In this document: positions 25,932 through 34,493 of the stretch, one piece after another
Position numbering within the stretch: the first letter of the stretch is position 1
How the letters are laid out: each line of letters opens with the position of its first letter
DNA from: Orlajensenia sp037404875
Lineage (GTDB): Bacteria; Actinomycetota; Actinomycetes; Actinomycetales; Microbacteriaceae
Assembly (NCBI RefSeq): GCF_037404875.1
Contig: NZ_JBBELO010000033.1
Coordinates: forward strand, 1-64,000
DNA: 64,000 nt
Direction: 5' to 3'
The notes under the pieces: model-generated
Told to the model about the DNA's origin: nothing
What the model saw: the letters and a program-made list of their open reading frames with translations, nothing else
The model's database searches: none
Program-made: the position numbers and the translations under genes

Positions 25932-26458
25932 CGACCCACCGATTCTGCGGACTCGGCGTCGGGTCGCAACGAGCCCTCAGAAATCGTGGGTGCAAGTGCC
26001 ACCGCACCCACCGAATCTGCGGGCTCGCAGACCAGCACCACCACATCTGCGGACTCGCGGAGGAGCACCCGCCGTTCTGCAGGCTCGGCATCCGCAGCGC
26101 TGAGAACGCAGGAATTGTGGGTGCACGCGTTGACCCACCCACCGAATCTGCGGGCTCGGCAACCAGCACCACCACATCTGCGGACTCGCAGAGGAGCACC
26201 CGCCGATTCTGCGGGGTCGGCATCCCCACCGGCGACAACGCAGAAATGGTGGGTGCAAGCGCGCGGACCCACCCGCCACTTCTGCGGGTTCGCATCACTC
26301 ACGGATTCTGCGGGCTCGGCTTCCTCAGCGGCGAGAACGCAGGAATTGTGGGTGCACGCGCTGACTCACCCGCCATTTCTGCGGGTTTGCAATGCCGCAC
26401 CCACCCAATCTGCGGGCTCGCCATGCCAGCACCCACCGAATCTGCGGACTCGGGAGCC
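25932..26458. repeat. Array of about 16 units of a dispersed palindromic repeat
   Basis: The core, close to CACCCACCGAATCTGCGGGC, recurs about 12 times in direct orientation (starting near 25932, 26003, 26034, 26064, 26133, 26164, 26195, 26267, 26298, 26364, 26398, 26427) and 4 times inverted (near 25971, 26103, 26232, 26331). Inverted and direct units sit side by side and can form hairpins. A higher-order period of about 130 bp is visible: the blocks 26000-26130 and 26131-26262 have the same unit order. It occupies most of the 681-bp gap between the MMPL stop and the permease promoter. Open frames through it are simply repeated peptides and are not credible genes. Confidence 0.85.
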
Positions 26459-26487
26459 CGCAACCGCGTCGGCCGAAGCCGCCGGGC

Positions 26488-29025
26488 TCAACCGTGGGCG
26501 GTGGCCCCCACGGACTCCGGCTCGGTCGCTGCGACCGGATCGGGGGCGTGGTGGCGGCGCTCCAGCGCAGAGCCCTCCACGTCGACGTTCGGCATGGCCT
26601 TGTCGAGCCAGCGCGGAATCCACCAGGCCGTGTTCCCCAGCAGGTGCATGAGCGCGGGCATGAGCAGCATCCGCACGACGAACGCGTCCACGAGCACGCC
26701 GAAGGCGAGGCCGAAGCCGATCGAGCGGATCATGGTCGACTCCGAGAAGATGAAGCCACCGAAGACGGAGACCATGATGAGGCCCGCCGCTGTGACGACC
26801 GAGCGGCCCGCCCGCACGCCGCGGGCCACCGCCAGACGTGCCGGCGCTCCGTGCGCGTAGGCCTCCCGCATGCCGGATGCGAGGAAGAGCTGGTAGTCCA
26901 TCGCGAGGCCGAACAGGATGCCGACGAGGATCACCGGCAGGAAGCTCAGGATCGGACCGGTGTGGATGCCGAGCGCATCAGCTCCCCAGCCCCACTGGAA
27001 CACGGCGACGATGGCGCCGAAGGTCGCGAACAGCGACAGGATGAACCCGCCCGTGGCGATGATCGGAACCAGCAGCGAACGGAACACGAGGATCATGATG
27101 AGCAACGAGAGCCCGACCACGACGGTCAGGTAGAGCGGCAGCACGGCGGCGAGGTTCGCCGAGATGTCGATGTTGATCGCGGCCTGGCCGGCGACACCGA
27201 GGGTGATGTCGCCGTCGATGGGCTCGAGGTTGCGCAGGTCGACCACGAGGTTCTCGGTCGAGACGCTGTTTGGACCGTGCTTCGGCACGACCTGGAATGC
27301 CGCCAGCCGCTTGTCGTCGGAGACGGCGATCGGCGCGACCGCCGCGACGTCCTTCTGGTCGGAGAGTGCCGTGGCGACGTCCGCCTGCGCCTGCAACACG
27401 GAATCGTCGTCGAGTCCGGCGGGCAGCTTCGCGGTCACGAGCAGCGGACCGGTCGCGCCCGCGCCGAACTCCTGCTCGGTCGTCGTGAAGGCCGTGTAGG
27501 TGGTCGATTCGACCGGCTCCGACGATCCGTCGGGCAGGCCGACACGCATCGAGAGAGCGGGCATGGCCACGATCAGCAGCGCGGCGGATGCGGCGAGCAC
27601 CGTCACGATGGCCCGCCACGTCTTCATGGGCTTGGCCTTGGTGTCTTCGTGGTGCTCCTGGCCGATGCGCGCTCGGGCGCGGCGGCTCAGGATGCGGGTG
27701 CCGAGCTTGCCGAGGATAGCCGGCGTGAGGGTGACGGCGATGAGCACGGCGATGGCCACGCTGATGCCGCCGACCGTTCCCATGAGCCCGAGGAAGGGCA
27801 CGCCCGTCACGTTGAGCGCGACAAGCGCCACGATCACGGTGGTCCCCGCGAAGACGACGGCATTGCCCGCGGTGCCATTGGCCAGGCCGACCGACTCCCG
27901 AACCTCGGCACCCTGCAGCAACTGCTTGCGGTGCCGGTTGATGATGAACAGGGAGTAGTCGATGCCCACGGCGAGCCCGAGCATGATGCCGAGAACCGGG
28001 GTGACGGATGCCATCTGAACGACACCTGAGAAGGCCAGCGCGCCGAGCGCGCCGATGGCGACACCCACGAGGGCGGTGACGAGGGGCAGCGCCGCCGCGA
28101 TGACAGAGCCCAGCATCACGAGCAGCACGATGGCGGCGATGATGACGCCGACGAGCTCGCCGACTCCCACGATCGCGGGAACGCTCTGAGCGATGTCGGT
28201 CGAGAACGAGACCTCGACGCCGTCGATGGGCGTCGACTCGAAGTGCTCGACCGCGGCTTGCTTCGACTCCTCGGACAGCTCGAGGCGCGGCTTCGTGAAC
28301 GCGATGTTGACGAGGGCGGTCGATCCGTCTTTCGAGACGACCTGGATGCCGTCAGAGAGGGCGAGCAGCTTCGAGCCCAGTTCCACCTTGGTGCTCTGGG
28401 TGGCGAGCTCCTTCTTCGAGGCGTCGATGCTCGCCTGTTGCTGGGTCAGCTGGGCCTGCTGGGCGTCGAGCTGGGCCTGCTGGGCGTCGAGGGCGGAGAG
28501 CTGCGCCGCAGATGCGCCGGCGGCCTCGGCCTGCTGGCGGGCGGCATCCAGCTGGGCCTTGCCGGCGTTCAGCTGGCTCTGGCCGGCGTCGAGCTGGGCC
28601 TGACCGGTATCCAGCTGTGCCTTCCCGTCGGTGATCTTCTGGGTGCCGTCGGCGAGCTGCTGCTGCTGGCCGGCGCGCTGCGCCTCGGTGTCGAAGGGGT
28701 CGACGACCTTCGCCACGTCGGGCAGGTCGGAGGCGTCGTCGACGAGAGTGCTGATCTCGCTCTTCTGCTCGTCGGTGAAGGGCGAGCCGTCGGTGGTCTG
28801 GTAGACGACCGTGCCCGAGGCACCGCTGAAGTCGGGGAGCTTCTTCTGGAGTTCTTCGATGACGGCGCCGGATGCGGTACCGGGGATGTCGAAACTGGTC
28901 GTCAGTCCCTTGAAGCCGACGGCGAACCCGACGGCCGCGATGGCGATCACGAGCACCCATGCCCCGATGACGGTCCACGCGCGCCGCGCCGCGAACTTGC
29001 CCAACCGATAAAGCAGCTCAGCCAT
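26488..29025 (-). CDS. MMPL/RND family transporter
   Basis: The 845-residue protein has the duplicated RND layout: TM1 (about 16-38), a large external loop (40-290), five helices, then a second TM/loop/TM set. MMPL motifs GLAVGIDYSLFIINRHRKQL and GLAMDYQLFLASGMREAY carry the Asp-Tyr pairs of the proton relay. The first external loop has perfect heptads (KAQLDTG-QAQLDAG-QSQLNAG-KAQLDA at 135-161, then QAQLDAQ repeats), predicting a coiled coil. Such exporters move lipids or drugs by proton motive force. A divergent TetR gene 74 bp away probably controls it. The start ATG 29025 is well supported by the canonical MAELLYRLGKFAARR N-terminus. Confidence 0.93.
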   Translation of the reverse strand: MAELLYRLGKFAARRAWTVIGAWVLVIAIAAVGFAVGFKGLTTSFDIPGTASGAVIEELQKKLPDFSGASGTVVYQTTDGSPFTDEQKSEISTLVDDASDLPDVAKVVDPFDTEAQRAGQQQQLADGTQKITDGKAQLDTGQAQLDAGQSQLNAGKAQLDAARQQAEAAGASAAQLSALDAQQAQLDAQQAQLTQQQASIDASKKELATQSTKVELGSKLLALSDGIQVVSKDGSTALVNIAFTKPRLELSEESKQAAVEHFESTPIDGVEVSFSTDIAQSVPAIVGVGELVGVIIAAIVLLVMLGSVIAAALPLVTALVGVAIGALGALAFSGVVQMASVTPVLGIMLGLAVGIDYSLFIINRHRKQLLQGAEVRESVGLANGTAGNAVVFAGTTVIVALVALNVTGVPFLGLMGTVGGISVAIAVLIAVTLTPAILGKLGTRILSRRARARIGQEHHEDTKAKPMKTWRAIVTVLAASAALLIVAMPALSMRVGLPDGSSEPVESTTYTAFTTTEQEFGAGATGPLLVTAKLPAGLDDDSVLQAQADVATALSDQKDVAAVAPIAVSDDKRLAAFQVVPKHGPNSVSTENLVVDLRNLEPIDGDITLGVAGQAAINIDISANLAAVLPLYLTVVVGLSLLIMILVFRSLLVPIIATGGFILSLFATFGAIVAVFQWGWGADALGIHTGPILSFLPVILVGILFGLAMDYQLFLASGMREAYAHGAPARLAVARGVRAGRSVVTAAGLIMVSVFGGFIFSESTMIRSIGFGLAFGVLVDAFVVRMLLMPALMHLLGNTAWWIPRWLDKAMPNVDVEGSALERRHHAPDPVAATEPESVGATAHG

Positions 29026-29062
29026 TGCCTTGGTCCTCTCGAAGCCTCAACGCAATAATACG

Positions 29063-29071
29063 GAACGGTTC
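29063..29071. promoter_or_regulatory. Possible TetR operator between MMPL and tetR genes
   Basis: The 74-bp divergent spacer contains GAAC-G-GTTC at 29063-29071, nested between AATAA (29054-29058) and TTATT (29078-29082), giving an approximate palindrome of about 29 bp. Position and symmetry fit autoregulation by the adjacent TetR protein. Confidence 0.45.
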
Positions 29072-29099
29072 GTCTCGTTATTGTGAATACAATGTGAGC

Positions 29100-29672
29100 A
29101 TGTCCGACCAGCGACGAGGACCGGTGCGCAGCGAAGCGGCCCGGCGAGCGATTCTCGAGGCGACGGCGCGCCTGTTCGCGGCGGCGGGATACGACCACCT
29201 CACGATCGAGGGAGTCGCGGCCGAAGCCGGTGTCGGAAAGCAGACGATCTACCGCTGGTGGGCCTCGAAGGGTGCCCTCGTGGCGGACTGCCTGCTCGAG
29301 GGGCTGCTGCTCCCCGACCGCTTCGAGCCCCCGAGCACCGGCGACATCCGTGCCGACCTGACGGCCTGGCTCGACGAGATTCTCGAACTGCTCGATCAGC
29401 CTCTTGGTGAGGCGCTCATCCGCTCGCTCATCGCCGCCGCCGCGGAGCACGCCGACGTCGGCCGACGCCTCTACGACAGCCTCGGCGTCGCGTCGTCACT
29501 GTCGGAGCGGCTCGAGCGAGCCATCGCCGACGGCGACCTGCGTCGCGATGCCCCGATCCAGGAGATCGGCGAGGCTCTCGTGGGGGCGCTGATCTTCCGC
29601 GCCCTCAGCAGGCTTCCGGTCGAGGCCGGTACGGCGGCTCGGCTCGTGAGCGTTGCCCTTCCAGACGACTGA
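29100..29672 (+). CDS. TetR family regulator, divergent from MMPL transporter
   Basis: The 190-residue protein has a TetR DNA-binding domain (about 11-58: RRAILEATARLFAAAGYDHLTIEGVAAEAGVGKQTIYRWWASKGALVAD) followed by a C-terminal TetR_C domain with Leu/Ala-rich helices. KQTIYRWW is typical of AcrR-type regulators. It is transcribed away from the MMPL gene and is expected to repress it and itself. ATG 29100 is chosen for homology; a GTG two codons earlier is also possible and no strong ribosome site is visible. Confidence 0.88.
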   Translation: MSDQRRGPVRSEAARRAILEATARLFAAAGYDHLTIEGVAAEAGVGKQTIYRWWASKGALVADCLLEGLLLPDRFEPPSTGDIRADLTAWLDEILELLDQPLGEALIRSLIAAAAEHADVGRRLYDSLGVASSLSERLERAIADGDLRRDAPIQEIGEALVGALIFRALSRLPVEAGTAARLVSVALPDD

Positions 29673-29682
29673 GAAGGACCGA

Positions 29683-31059
29683 TCAGCCGATCGGCGGGTT
29701 CTCGACGGTGATCGTCTGCAGCGGATCATTCAGGTTCATCTCCGTGGCGACCTCGACTCCGTTCAGACGGACCTTCTGAAACACCACGAGTGTCTCACCC
29801 GCTAACGAGGCCGGCACCGTGAAGTCGATCGTGATGGTTCCGGCCGGCGCGACCGGCGTGAACGTTCGGGTCGCCACGATTCCCGTGCCACCACCGGTTG
29901 ACTGGTCCATCAACTCTCCGGCGAGTTCGTACGTTGCTCCGGGCGTCAGGTTCGAGAAGGTGACCGTATCGGTGATCATGCCCCCGTTATAGCTGAGCAC
30001 TCGATCCCCGTCGGCCTGGTCGACCGCCGACGTGCTGATGACAGCGGGTGGTGGAGTGGTGTTGAAGTGGATCGTCTGGTTCGCATCGTTGAAATCGGTG
30101 TGCTGGGCGACGACCGTTGCGCCATCCAGAATCGTCTCGAAGACGACGAGATCCTTCCCGTCGTACCCGGCGGGCACGATGAACGTGTTCGTCGTCGTTC
30201 CGGCTGGCGCGGCTGCCGTGAAGACGCGGGTGGAGGTGATGCCTGTGCTCGAGCCGGTCGCCTTGTCCATGAGGACTCCGACGAGCGTGTACGACCGGCC
30301 AGCGGTCAGTCCGGTGAACGCGATCGTGTCGGTGATCGTGCCGCCTCCCGTCGGCAGGGTTCGATCGCCGTCGGCGGCGTCGACGGCCGATGTGGTCACT
30401 GTGGGCAGTGGCGGTGGCGGGAGTGCGACGTGAATGGTCTGCTCGACGTCGTCGGGCGCATCCTCTCGGGCGATGACCGTATCGCCGTCGTACAAGATCT
30501 CCGACACCACGAGATCCAGCCCAGCGAAACCGGGGCCTACCGTGAACTCGACTGTCGTAACGCCGTCGGCCACTGTTGGCGTGAACGAGGTCGTGGCCGT
30601 TATGCCGACGCTGACGCCGGTCGCCGCGTTCAGCAGCACGCCGTCGAGCCGATAGAGCCGACCGACGACGAGGCCGGCGTATTGGACCGTGTCGATGATC
30701 GTGCCACCTACGGCGGGAAGCGTCTTGTCGCCGTCAGCCGCATCCGTGGCGATCGTGGAGATCGTCGGTGTCGCCGGCGGAGGTGTCGGGGTTGGGGTGG
30801 GGGTAGGTGCGGGCGCAGGGGGAGCGTCGGGCGTCGCCGACTGCGCGCAGGGTTCGGCGGCGGATGCACTGGGTGCTGCTGCGAACTGCGCCGTGCCCAA
30901 GAGGACCAGCAGCACAGCTCCGACGGCCACGGTGTTCGCGTGGGAGCGTCCGCGGCCCAAGATGACGAGCCCCGCACCGATCGCGAGCACCACCGCCGCA
31001 ATCATCAGCAGCACGCCGCCGGTCGACCCGGTCGCGGCCAGCGCGCATTGGCTGGTCAT
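29683..31059 (-). CDS. VaFE (Thr-Gln ester bond) repeat surface protein with N-terminal LAATG-TM module
   Basis: The 458-residue protein has three VaFE-type repeats (about 99-211, 219-332, 340-452), each with an early T-x-A-x-D...DT segment, TYxLxGxLMDxxTG core and a terminal NQTI/LQTI/EQTI Gln; these domains form Thr-Gln ester cross-links in stalk-like adhesins. The N-terminus is unusual: LAATG at 7-11, a helix (15-35), basic GRGRSH, a second helix (42-62) ending ASA-AE at 65-69, then a Pro/Thr linker. LAATG-helix-Arg looks like a class E sortase sorting signal, normally found at the C-terminus; here the C-terminus ends plainly in ENPPIG with no anchor. The start ATG 31059 has only a weak ribosome site. 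Confidence 0.85.
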   Translation of the reverse strand: MTSQCALAATGSTGGVLLMIAAVVLAIGAGLVILGRGRSHANTVAVGAVLLVLLGTAQFAAAPSASAAEPCAQSATPDAPPAPAPTPTPTPTPPPATPTISTIATDAADGDKTLPAVGGTIIDTVQYAGLVVGRLYRLDGVLLNAATGVSVGITATTSFTPTVADGVTTVEFTVGPGFAGLDLVVSEILYDGDTVIAREDAPDDVEQTIHVALPPPPLPTVTTSAVDAADGDRTLPTGGGTITDTIAFTGLTAGRSYTLVGVLMDKATGSSTGITSTRVFTAAAPAGTTTNTFIVPAGYDGKDLVVFETILDGATVVAQHTDFNDANQTIHFNTTPPPAVISTSAVDQADGDRVLSYNGGMITDTVTFSNLTPGATYELAGELMDQSTGGGTGIVATRTFTPVAPAGTITIDFTVPASLAGETLVVFQKVRLNGVEVATEMNLNDPLQTITVENPPIG

Positions 31060-31139
31060 CGGACTGCGCCCCGGGCAACCATGCCGAGCCGAATGTCATT
31101 CTCGCGACCGTGGACCCCCGTCACGCGCCTCACGATACT

Positions 31140-31164
31140 CCTGAGAATCACTCAGGTCACGTGA
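31140..31164. promoter_or_regulatory. Two adjacent palindromes upstream of the VaFE gene
   Basis: CCTGAG-AATCA-CTCAGG (31140-31156) is directly followed by TCACGTGA (31157-31164), about 80-105 bp upstream of the VaFE start and downstream of the SDR stop. They may be regulator sites or a weak hairpin terminator for neither flanking gene; no T-run follows. Confidence 0.35.
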
Positions 31165-31212
31165 GATCGCGCCAGACTCCCGGTCGTTGATGCACGCCGA
31201 CCGGCGACCGGC

Positions 31213-31992
31213 TCAGGCGGCGCTCGGCAGGGTCAGGTGCACGCCCTGTCGGCCACCGTCGACGTCGATGACGGTTCCGTGCACGAACGACGCGTCATCG
31301 GAGGCCAGATAGACCGCCGCAGCCGCGATCGCGGACGGATGCCCGGCGGTGCCGGCCGGGGTGCCCGACATCAGGGCCTCGCCGGCGAACTCGGCCCCGC
31401 CGTCGGTCTCCGGTGGTCGGATCACGCCCGGTGAGATGGCGTTCACCCGAACCCCGCGGGCACCGAACTCGGCGGCCCAGGCGCGGGTGAGAGTCTCGAT
31501 CGCCCCCTTCGACGCGCTGTAAAGGGCGCTCGAGGGCAGGCCGCGACGGGTGATCCACGAGCCGAGGTTGATCACGGTTCCGCCGCCGGCCTCGATCATC
31601 GCTGGCGCGAGGGCCTGCGTCAGGAAGAACGGCGCTTTGACGTTAACCCCGAAGATGCGGTCGAACAGCTCGCCGTTCGCGCTCTGAGTCGAGTGCGGCG
31701 GATAGACGCCGGCGTTGTTGACGAGGATGTCGACGCGTCCGCCGAGCAGCGCGAGCGCCTTCTCCGCGAGCAGCCGACTCTCCTGCGGTGAGCCATCGAG
31801 GTCGGCGCGTGCGAAGTCCGCCCGGCCGCCCCGGTCGCGGATGGAGGCGACGACGTCCTCGCCGCGCACGGAATTGCGGCCGGAGACGATCACGTGCGCA
31901 CCTTCTCTCGCGAAGGCACTCGCGATCGCGCGTCCGATGTTGCTCGTGGAGCCGGTGACGAGGGCGGTCTTTCCGTTCAATCTCTGAGTCAT
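31213..31992 (-). CDS. SDR family oxidoreductase
   Basis: The 259-residue protein is a classical short-chain dehydrogenase: TGSTSNIGRAIA (TGxxxGxG-like cofactor loop, with a Ser-Asn in place of one Gly), NNAG at about residue 93, catalytic Ser in INLGSW, YSASK (Tyr-x3-Lys) and SPGVIRPPETD. Substrate is not identifiable. It is divergent from a TetR gene with a clear palindrome between them, a common arrangement in which the regulator controls the oxidoreductase. The start ATG 31992 gives the normal N-terminus; the longer in-frame extension would cover the operator and overlap tetR. Confidence 0.9.
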   Translation of the reverse strand: MTQRLNGKTALVTGSTSNIGRAIASAFAREGAHVIVSGRNSVRGEDVVASIRDRGGRADFARADLDGSPQESRLLAEKALALLGGRVDILVNNAGVYPPHSTQSANGELFDRIFGVNVKAPFFLTQALAPAMIEAGGGTVINLGSWITRRGLPSSALYSASKGAIETLTRAWAAEFGARGVRVNAISPGVIRPPETDGGAEFAGEALMSGTPAGTAGHPSAIAAAAVYLASDDASFVHGTVIDVDGGRQGVHLTLPSAA

Positions 31993-32017
31993 GACGGCGA
32001 CATTAGGAGCGCATTTC

Positions 32018-32033
32018 TGGACTAGCAAGTCCA
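32018..32033. promoter_or_regulatory. TetR operator TGGACT-N4-AGTCCA
   Basis: A perfect inverted repeat lies in the 62-bp spacer between the divergent SDR and tetR genes. A TATTCT -10-like hexamer at 32043-32048, 6 nt before the tetR ATG (32055), puts tetR transcription start at its ATG and the palindrome in the -35/-10 region, as expected for autorepression. Confidence 0.65.
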
Positions 32034-32054
32034 ATCGCGGGGTATTCTCAAAGC

Positions 32055-32675
32055 ATGGCACTGACGAGCAAGGGTGCGGCGACCCGGCAGCGGATCATCG
32101 AGGGCGCAGCGAGCCACCTTCGCGAGACGGAGTTCGAGGAGATGACCCTCGACGACGTACTGGCGGCCACGCGCACGAGCAAGGGTCAGCTCTTCCACTA
32201 CTTTCCCGGTGGCAAAGACGAGCTGCTGCTCGCCGTCATGCGTTCCGAGGCGAACCGCGTGTTGGCCGACCAGCAACCGCACCTCGATAACCTCACCACG
32301 TGGGCGGCATGGGACAGCTGGCGAGCCGCGCTCCTCGAGCGCTATCGGGCGCAGGGCACGGCGTGCCCGCTGAACTCGCTCATCGGTCAACTCGGACGCA
32401 CCCCCGGTGCGAGAGAGGTCACCCGCGCCCTGCTCTCGCAGTGGCAGGAGCACCTGGCCACCGGCATCCGCTCGATGCAGCGATCGGGATCGATGAGCGC
32501 CGACCGCGACGCCGACTACCTCGCGGCAGCGCTGCTCGCCGGTATTCAGGGCGGCGTCATCGTCATGTGGTCGACGGGAAGCACCGACCATCTCGCGTCG
32601 GCGCTCGACGTGCTCTTCGACAGCATGAGCTCACCCGAGCGGGCAGCGGCCGTGCAGGCCGGCCTCAGCTGTTGA
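32055..32675 (+). CDS. TetR family regulator, divergent from SDR gene
   Basis: The 206-residue protein has a TetR domain (about 10-55: TRQRIIEGAASHLRETEFEEMTLDDVLAATRTSKGQLFHYFPGGKDEL) and a C-terminal TetR_C_16-like half with YLAAALLAGIQGGVIVMW. SKGQLFHYF is typical of the subgroup that controls adjacent oxidoreductases. Its 3' end overlaps the convergent ThDP-enzyme gene by 11 nt. The transcript may be leaderless because a -10-like TATTCT ends 6 nt before the ATG. Confidence 0.9.
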   Translation: MALTSKGAATRQRIIEGAASHLRETEFEEMTLDDVLAATRTSKGQLFHYFPGGKDELLLAVMRSEANRVLADQQPHLDNLTTWAAWDSWRAALLERYRAQGTACPLNSLIGQLGRTPGAREVTRALLSQWQEHLATGIRSMQRSGSMSADRDADYLAAALLAGIQGGVIVMWSTGSTDHLASALDVLFDSMSSPERAAAVQAGLSC

Positions 32676-34317
32676 TGCGGATGATCTCCTCCTGGTACGG
32701 CGCGATCACGGCGCCCGAGACCCGCAGGTCGAGCAGGAGGAACGGGCGCTCGCTCGGGAGCCGAGCCGCCCAGTCGGCGACGACGTCCAGGTCGGCCGGC
32801 GTGCGTACGACAACCCCCTGAGCACCCACCGCGACGGCGAGGGCGGCGAAGTCCACCTCGGGGATGCGCATCGGTTCCTGCGCGAGGCCCTTCAGCCCGT
32901 AGAGGTGGACCTCGGCCCCGTAGGCCGCGTCATTCCAGACCACGGCGATGCCGCGCCCCGCGGCAACGCGAACCGCGGTCTCGAGGTCGGCGAGTGCCAT
33001 GAGGCCGCCGCCGTCTCCGGTCGTGAGCACGATGATCGACTCCGGATGCGCGAGTGCGGCGCCCGCGACACTCGGGAAGCCGAGACCGATGGACTGGTAG
33101 GCGGTGCCGACCATCAGCATCCGGTCGGGAGAGGCGACCGGCCAGTACATGTTCGCCCAGCCGATGAAATGGCCGCCATCGGAGATGACCACACGGTCGG
33201 AGGGGAGCAGCGCCGCGATCCGGGCAGCAGCGCTGCGTGGGTCGAGGCGCCCGTCGGGTGCGAGGCCGTCGCCGAGTGGGCGCTCGCGCAGGGCCGCGAC
33301 GTCGAGCGACTCGCGCCATCCCGAGGGCGAGGCGTCGAGCGTGCGGAGCTCGTCGACGAGCAACTCGGCGACCACGCCGGCGTCGCCACGTATATAGGAG
33401 CCGACATGCGGATGCGTGGCAGCCGGCGCGGTGTCCACCTGGATGACCCGGGTGCCCGGCGCGAAGAGGTCGCCGAAGCGCATGGTGAACTGGTTGAGGG
33501 AGGCGCCGAAGACGACCGCGACATCGGCTTCGCGCACCGTCTCCATCGCCGCTTCGGCACCGAAACCGCCGGCGACGCCGAGGTCGTACCGCTCGTCGGG
33601 GAACACGCCCCGCCCGAGGGCCGTCGAGGTGGTGAGTGCGCCGACGGCGGTGGCGAGTTCGCCGAGCGCCTCCCCGGCCGAGGCGAGCCACGCGCCGCGG
33701 CCCGCCAGCAGCACCGGCCGGCGCGCGGAGGCCAGGGCGGCTGCGGCATCGGCGACCGCGGCTCGGGAGAACGGTCCGGCGGGCCCGATCGGTGCCGGAA
33801 GGGCGAGCGGAACCGCATCCGGCACCGGCCCGGCTTCGCGTGTCGCCACGTCGTAGGGGATGGCGAGCACGGTGGGCACCCGGTAGGTGAGCGCGTGCTC
33901 GACGGCGATCGCGGTCGTGGCCGCGGCGTCGGCTCGCCCCACCGTGTACGTTCGGGCGCCCACGGCCGAGGCCAGGGCGATCTGGTCGACGTCCCACGGC
34001 CGCGGGCCCGAGGTCGGTTCGTCGCCGACGACGAGGATGAGGGGCACGTGCGCCTGCACGGCCTCGGCGAGGGCGGTCAGCGTGTTCGTGAAACCGGCGC
34101 CGTAGGTCGCGGTCGCGGCGGCGAGACGCCCCGAGGCGCGGTGGTAGGCGTCGGCGGCGACGACCGCGCCCGCCTCGTGCCGCACGGCGGTGTACTGCAC
34201 GGACCCGCTGCGCTCGAGGGCGTCGATGAAGTAGGCGTTGCCGTTGCCCATGACGCCGAAGACGTGGTCGACGTGGCGCGAGAGGGTGTCGGCGACGTGG
34301 GTGGAGACGGAGGGCAT
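32665..34317 (-). CDS. Thiamine-diphosphate-dependent decarboxylase/lyase (benzoylformate decarboxylase-like)
   Basis: The 550-residue protein has the three ThDP-enzyme domains: N-terminal PYR (about 1-165) with Glu48 in VRHEAGAVVAAD, central domain (about 190-320) and C-terminal PP domain with TTGDGGGLMA through VVWND (about 430-465), the GDG-N ThDP/Mg motif. Members include acetolactate synthases, benzoylformate and phenylpyruvate decarboxylases; MPSVSTHVADTLSRHVDHVFGVMGNGNAYFIDAL is closer to the decarboxylase group. It is divergent from the aromatic hydroxylase gene and shares its 220-bp promoter region, which carries the IclR palindrome, so a role in making the hydroxylase substrate from an aryl 2-oxo acid is plausible but unproven. 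Confidence 0.8.
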   Translation of the reverse strand: MPSVSTHVADTLSRHVDHVFGVMGNGNAYFIDALERSGSVQYTAVRHEAGAVVAADAYHRASGRLAAATATYGAGFTNTLTALAEAVQAHVPLILVVGDEPTSGPRPWDVDQIALASAVGARTYTVGRADAAATTAIAVEHALTYRVPTVLAIPYDVATREAGPVPDAVPLALPAPIGPAGPFSRAAVADAAAALASARRPVLLAGRGAWLASAGEALGELATAVGALTTSTALGRGVFPDERYDLGVAGGFGAEAAMETVREADVAVVFGASLNQFTMRFGDLFAPGTRVIQVDTAPAATHPHVGSYIRGDAGVVAELLVDELRTLDASPSGWRESLDVAALRERPLGDGLAPDGRLDPRSAAARIAALLPSDRVVISDGGHFIGWANMYWPVASPDRMLMVGTAYQSIGLGFPSVAGAALAHPESIIVLTTGDGGGLMALADLETAVRVAAGRGIAVVWNDAAYGAEVHLYGLKGLAQEPMRIPEVDFAALAVAVGAQGVVVRTPADLDVVADWAARLPSERPFLLLDLRVSGAVIAPYQEEIIRINS

Positions 34318-34493
34318 GGCGAAGCCTTTCGAGACGACGGAGGAGAGTCCGTATGTGTCTCGCGCGCCGCATCCGGCCGCTTCGTGCCCTTTTTTCGAGC
34401 ATCGCCTCGAGGGCGGACAGCGACAGCTTAGACCGCGTGGTTGCTCCGGAAAAGGCGGTCTTCTATCATCGAGTGAGCGGTATGAGAATTCCT

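Noticed and set aside
25932..26458. Possible CRISPR array
   Set aside because: Units occur in both orientations, spacing is irregular with no uniform unique spacers, and no cas genes are present.
25767..26651. Open frames on both strands through the repeat array
   Set aside because: Translations are repeated short peptides created by the DNA repeats (several frames show the same effect), with no start context or family similarity.
29683..29800. C-terminal LPXTG-type anchor on the VaFE protein
   Set aside because: The protein ends in ENPPIG without a hydrophobic segment or basic tail; the only LAXTG-like motif is at the N-terminus.
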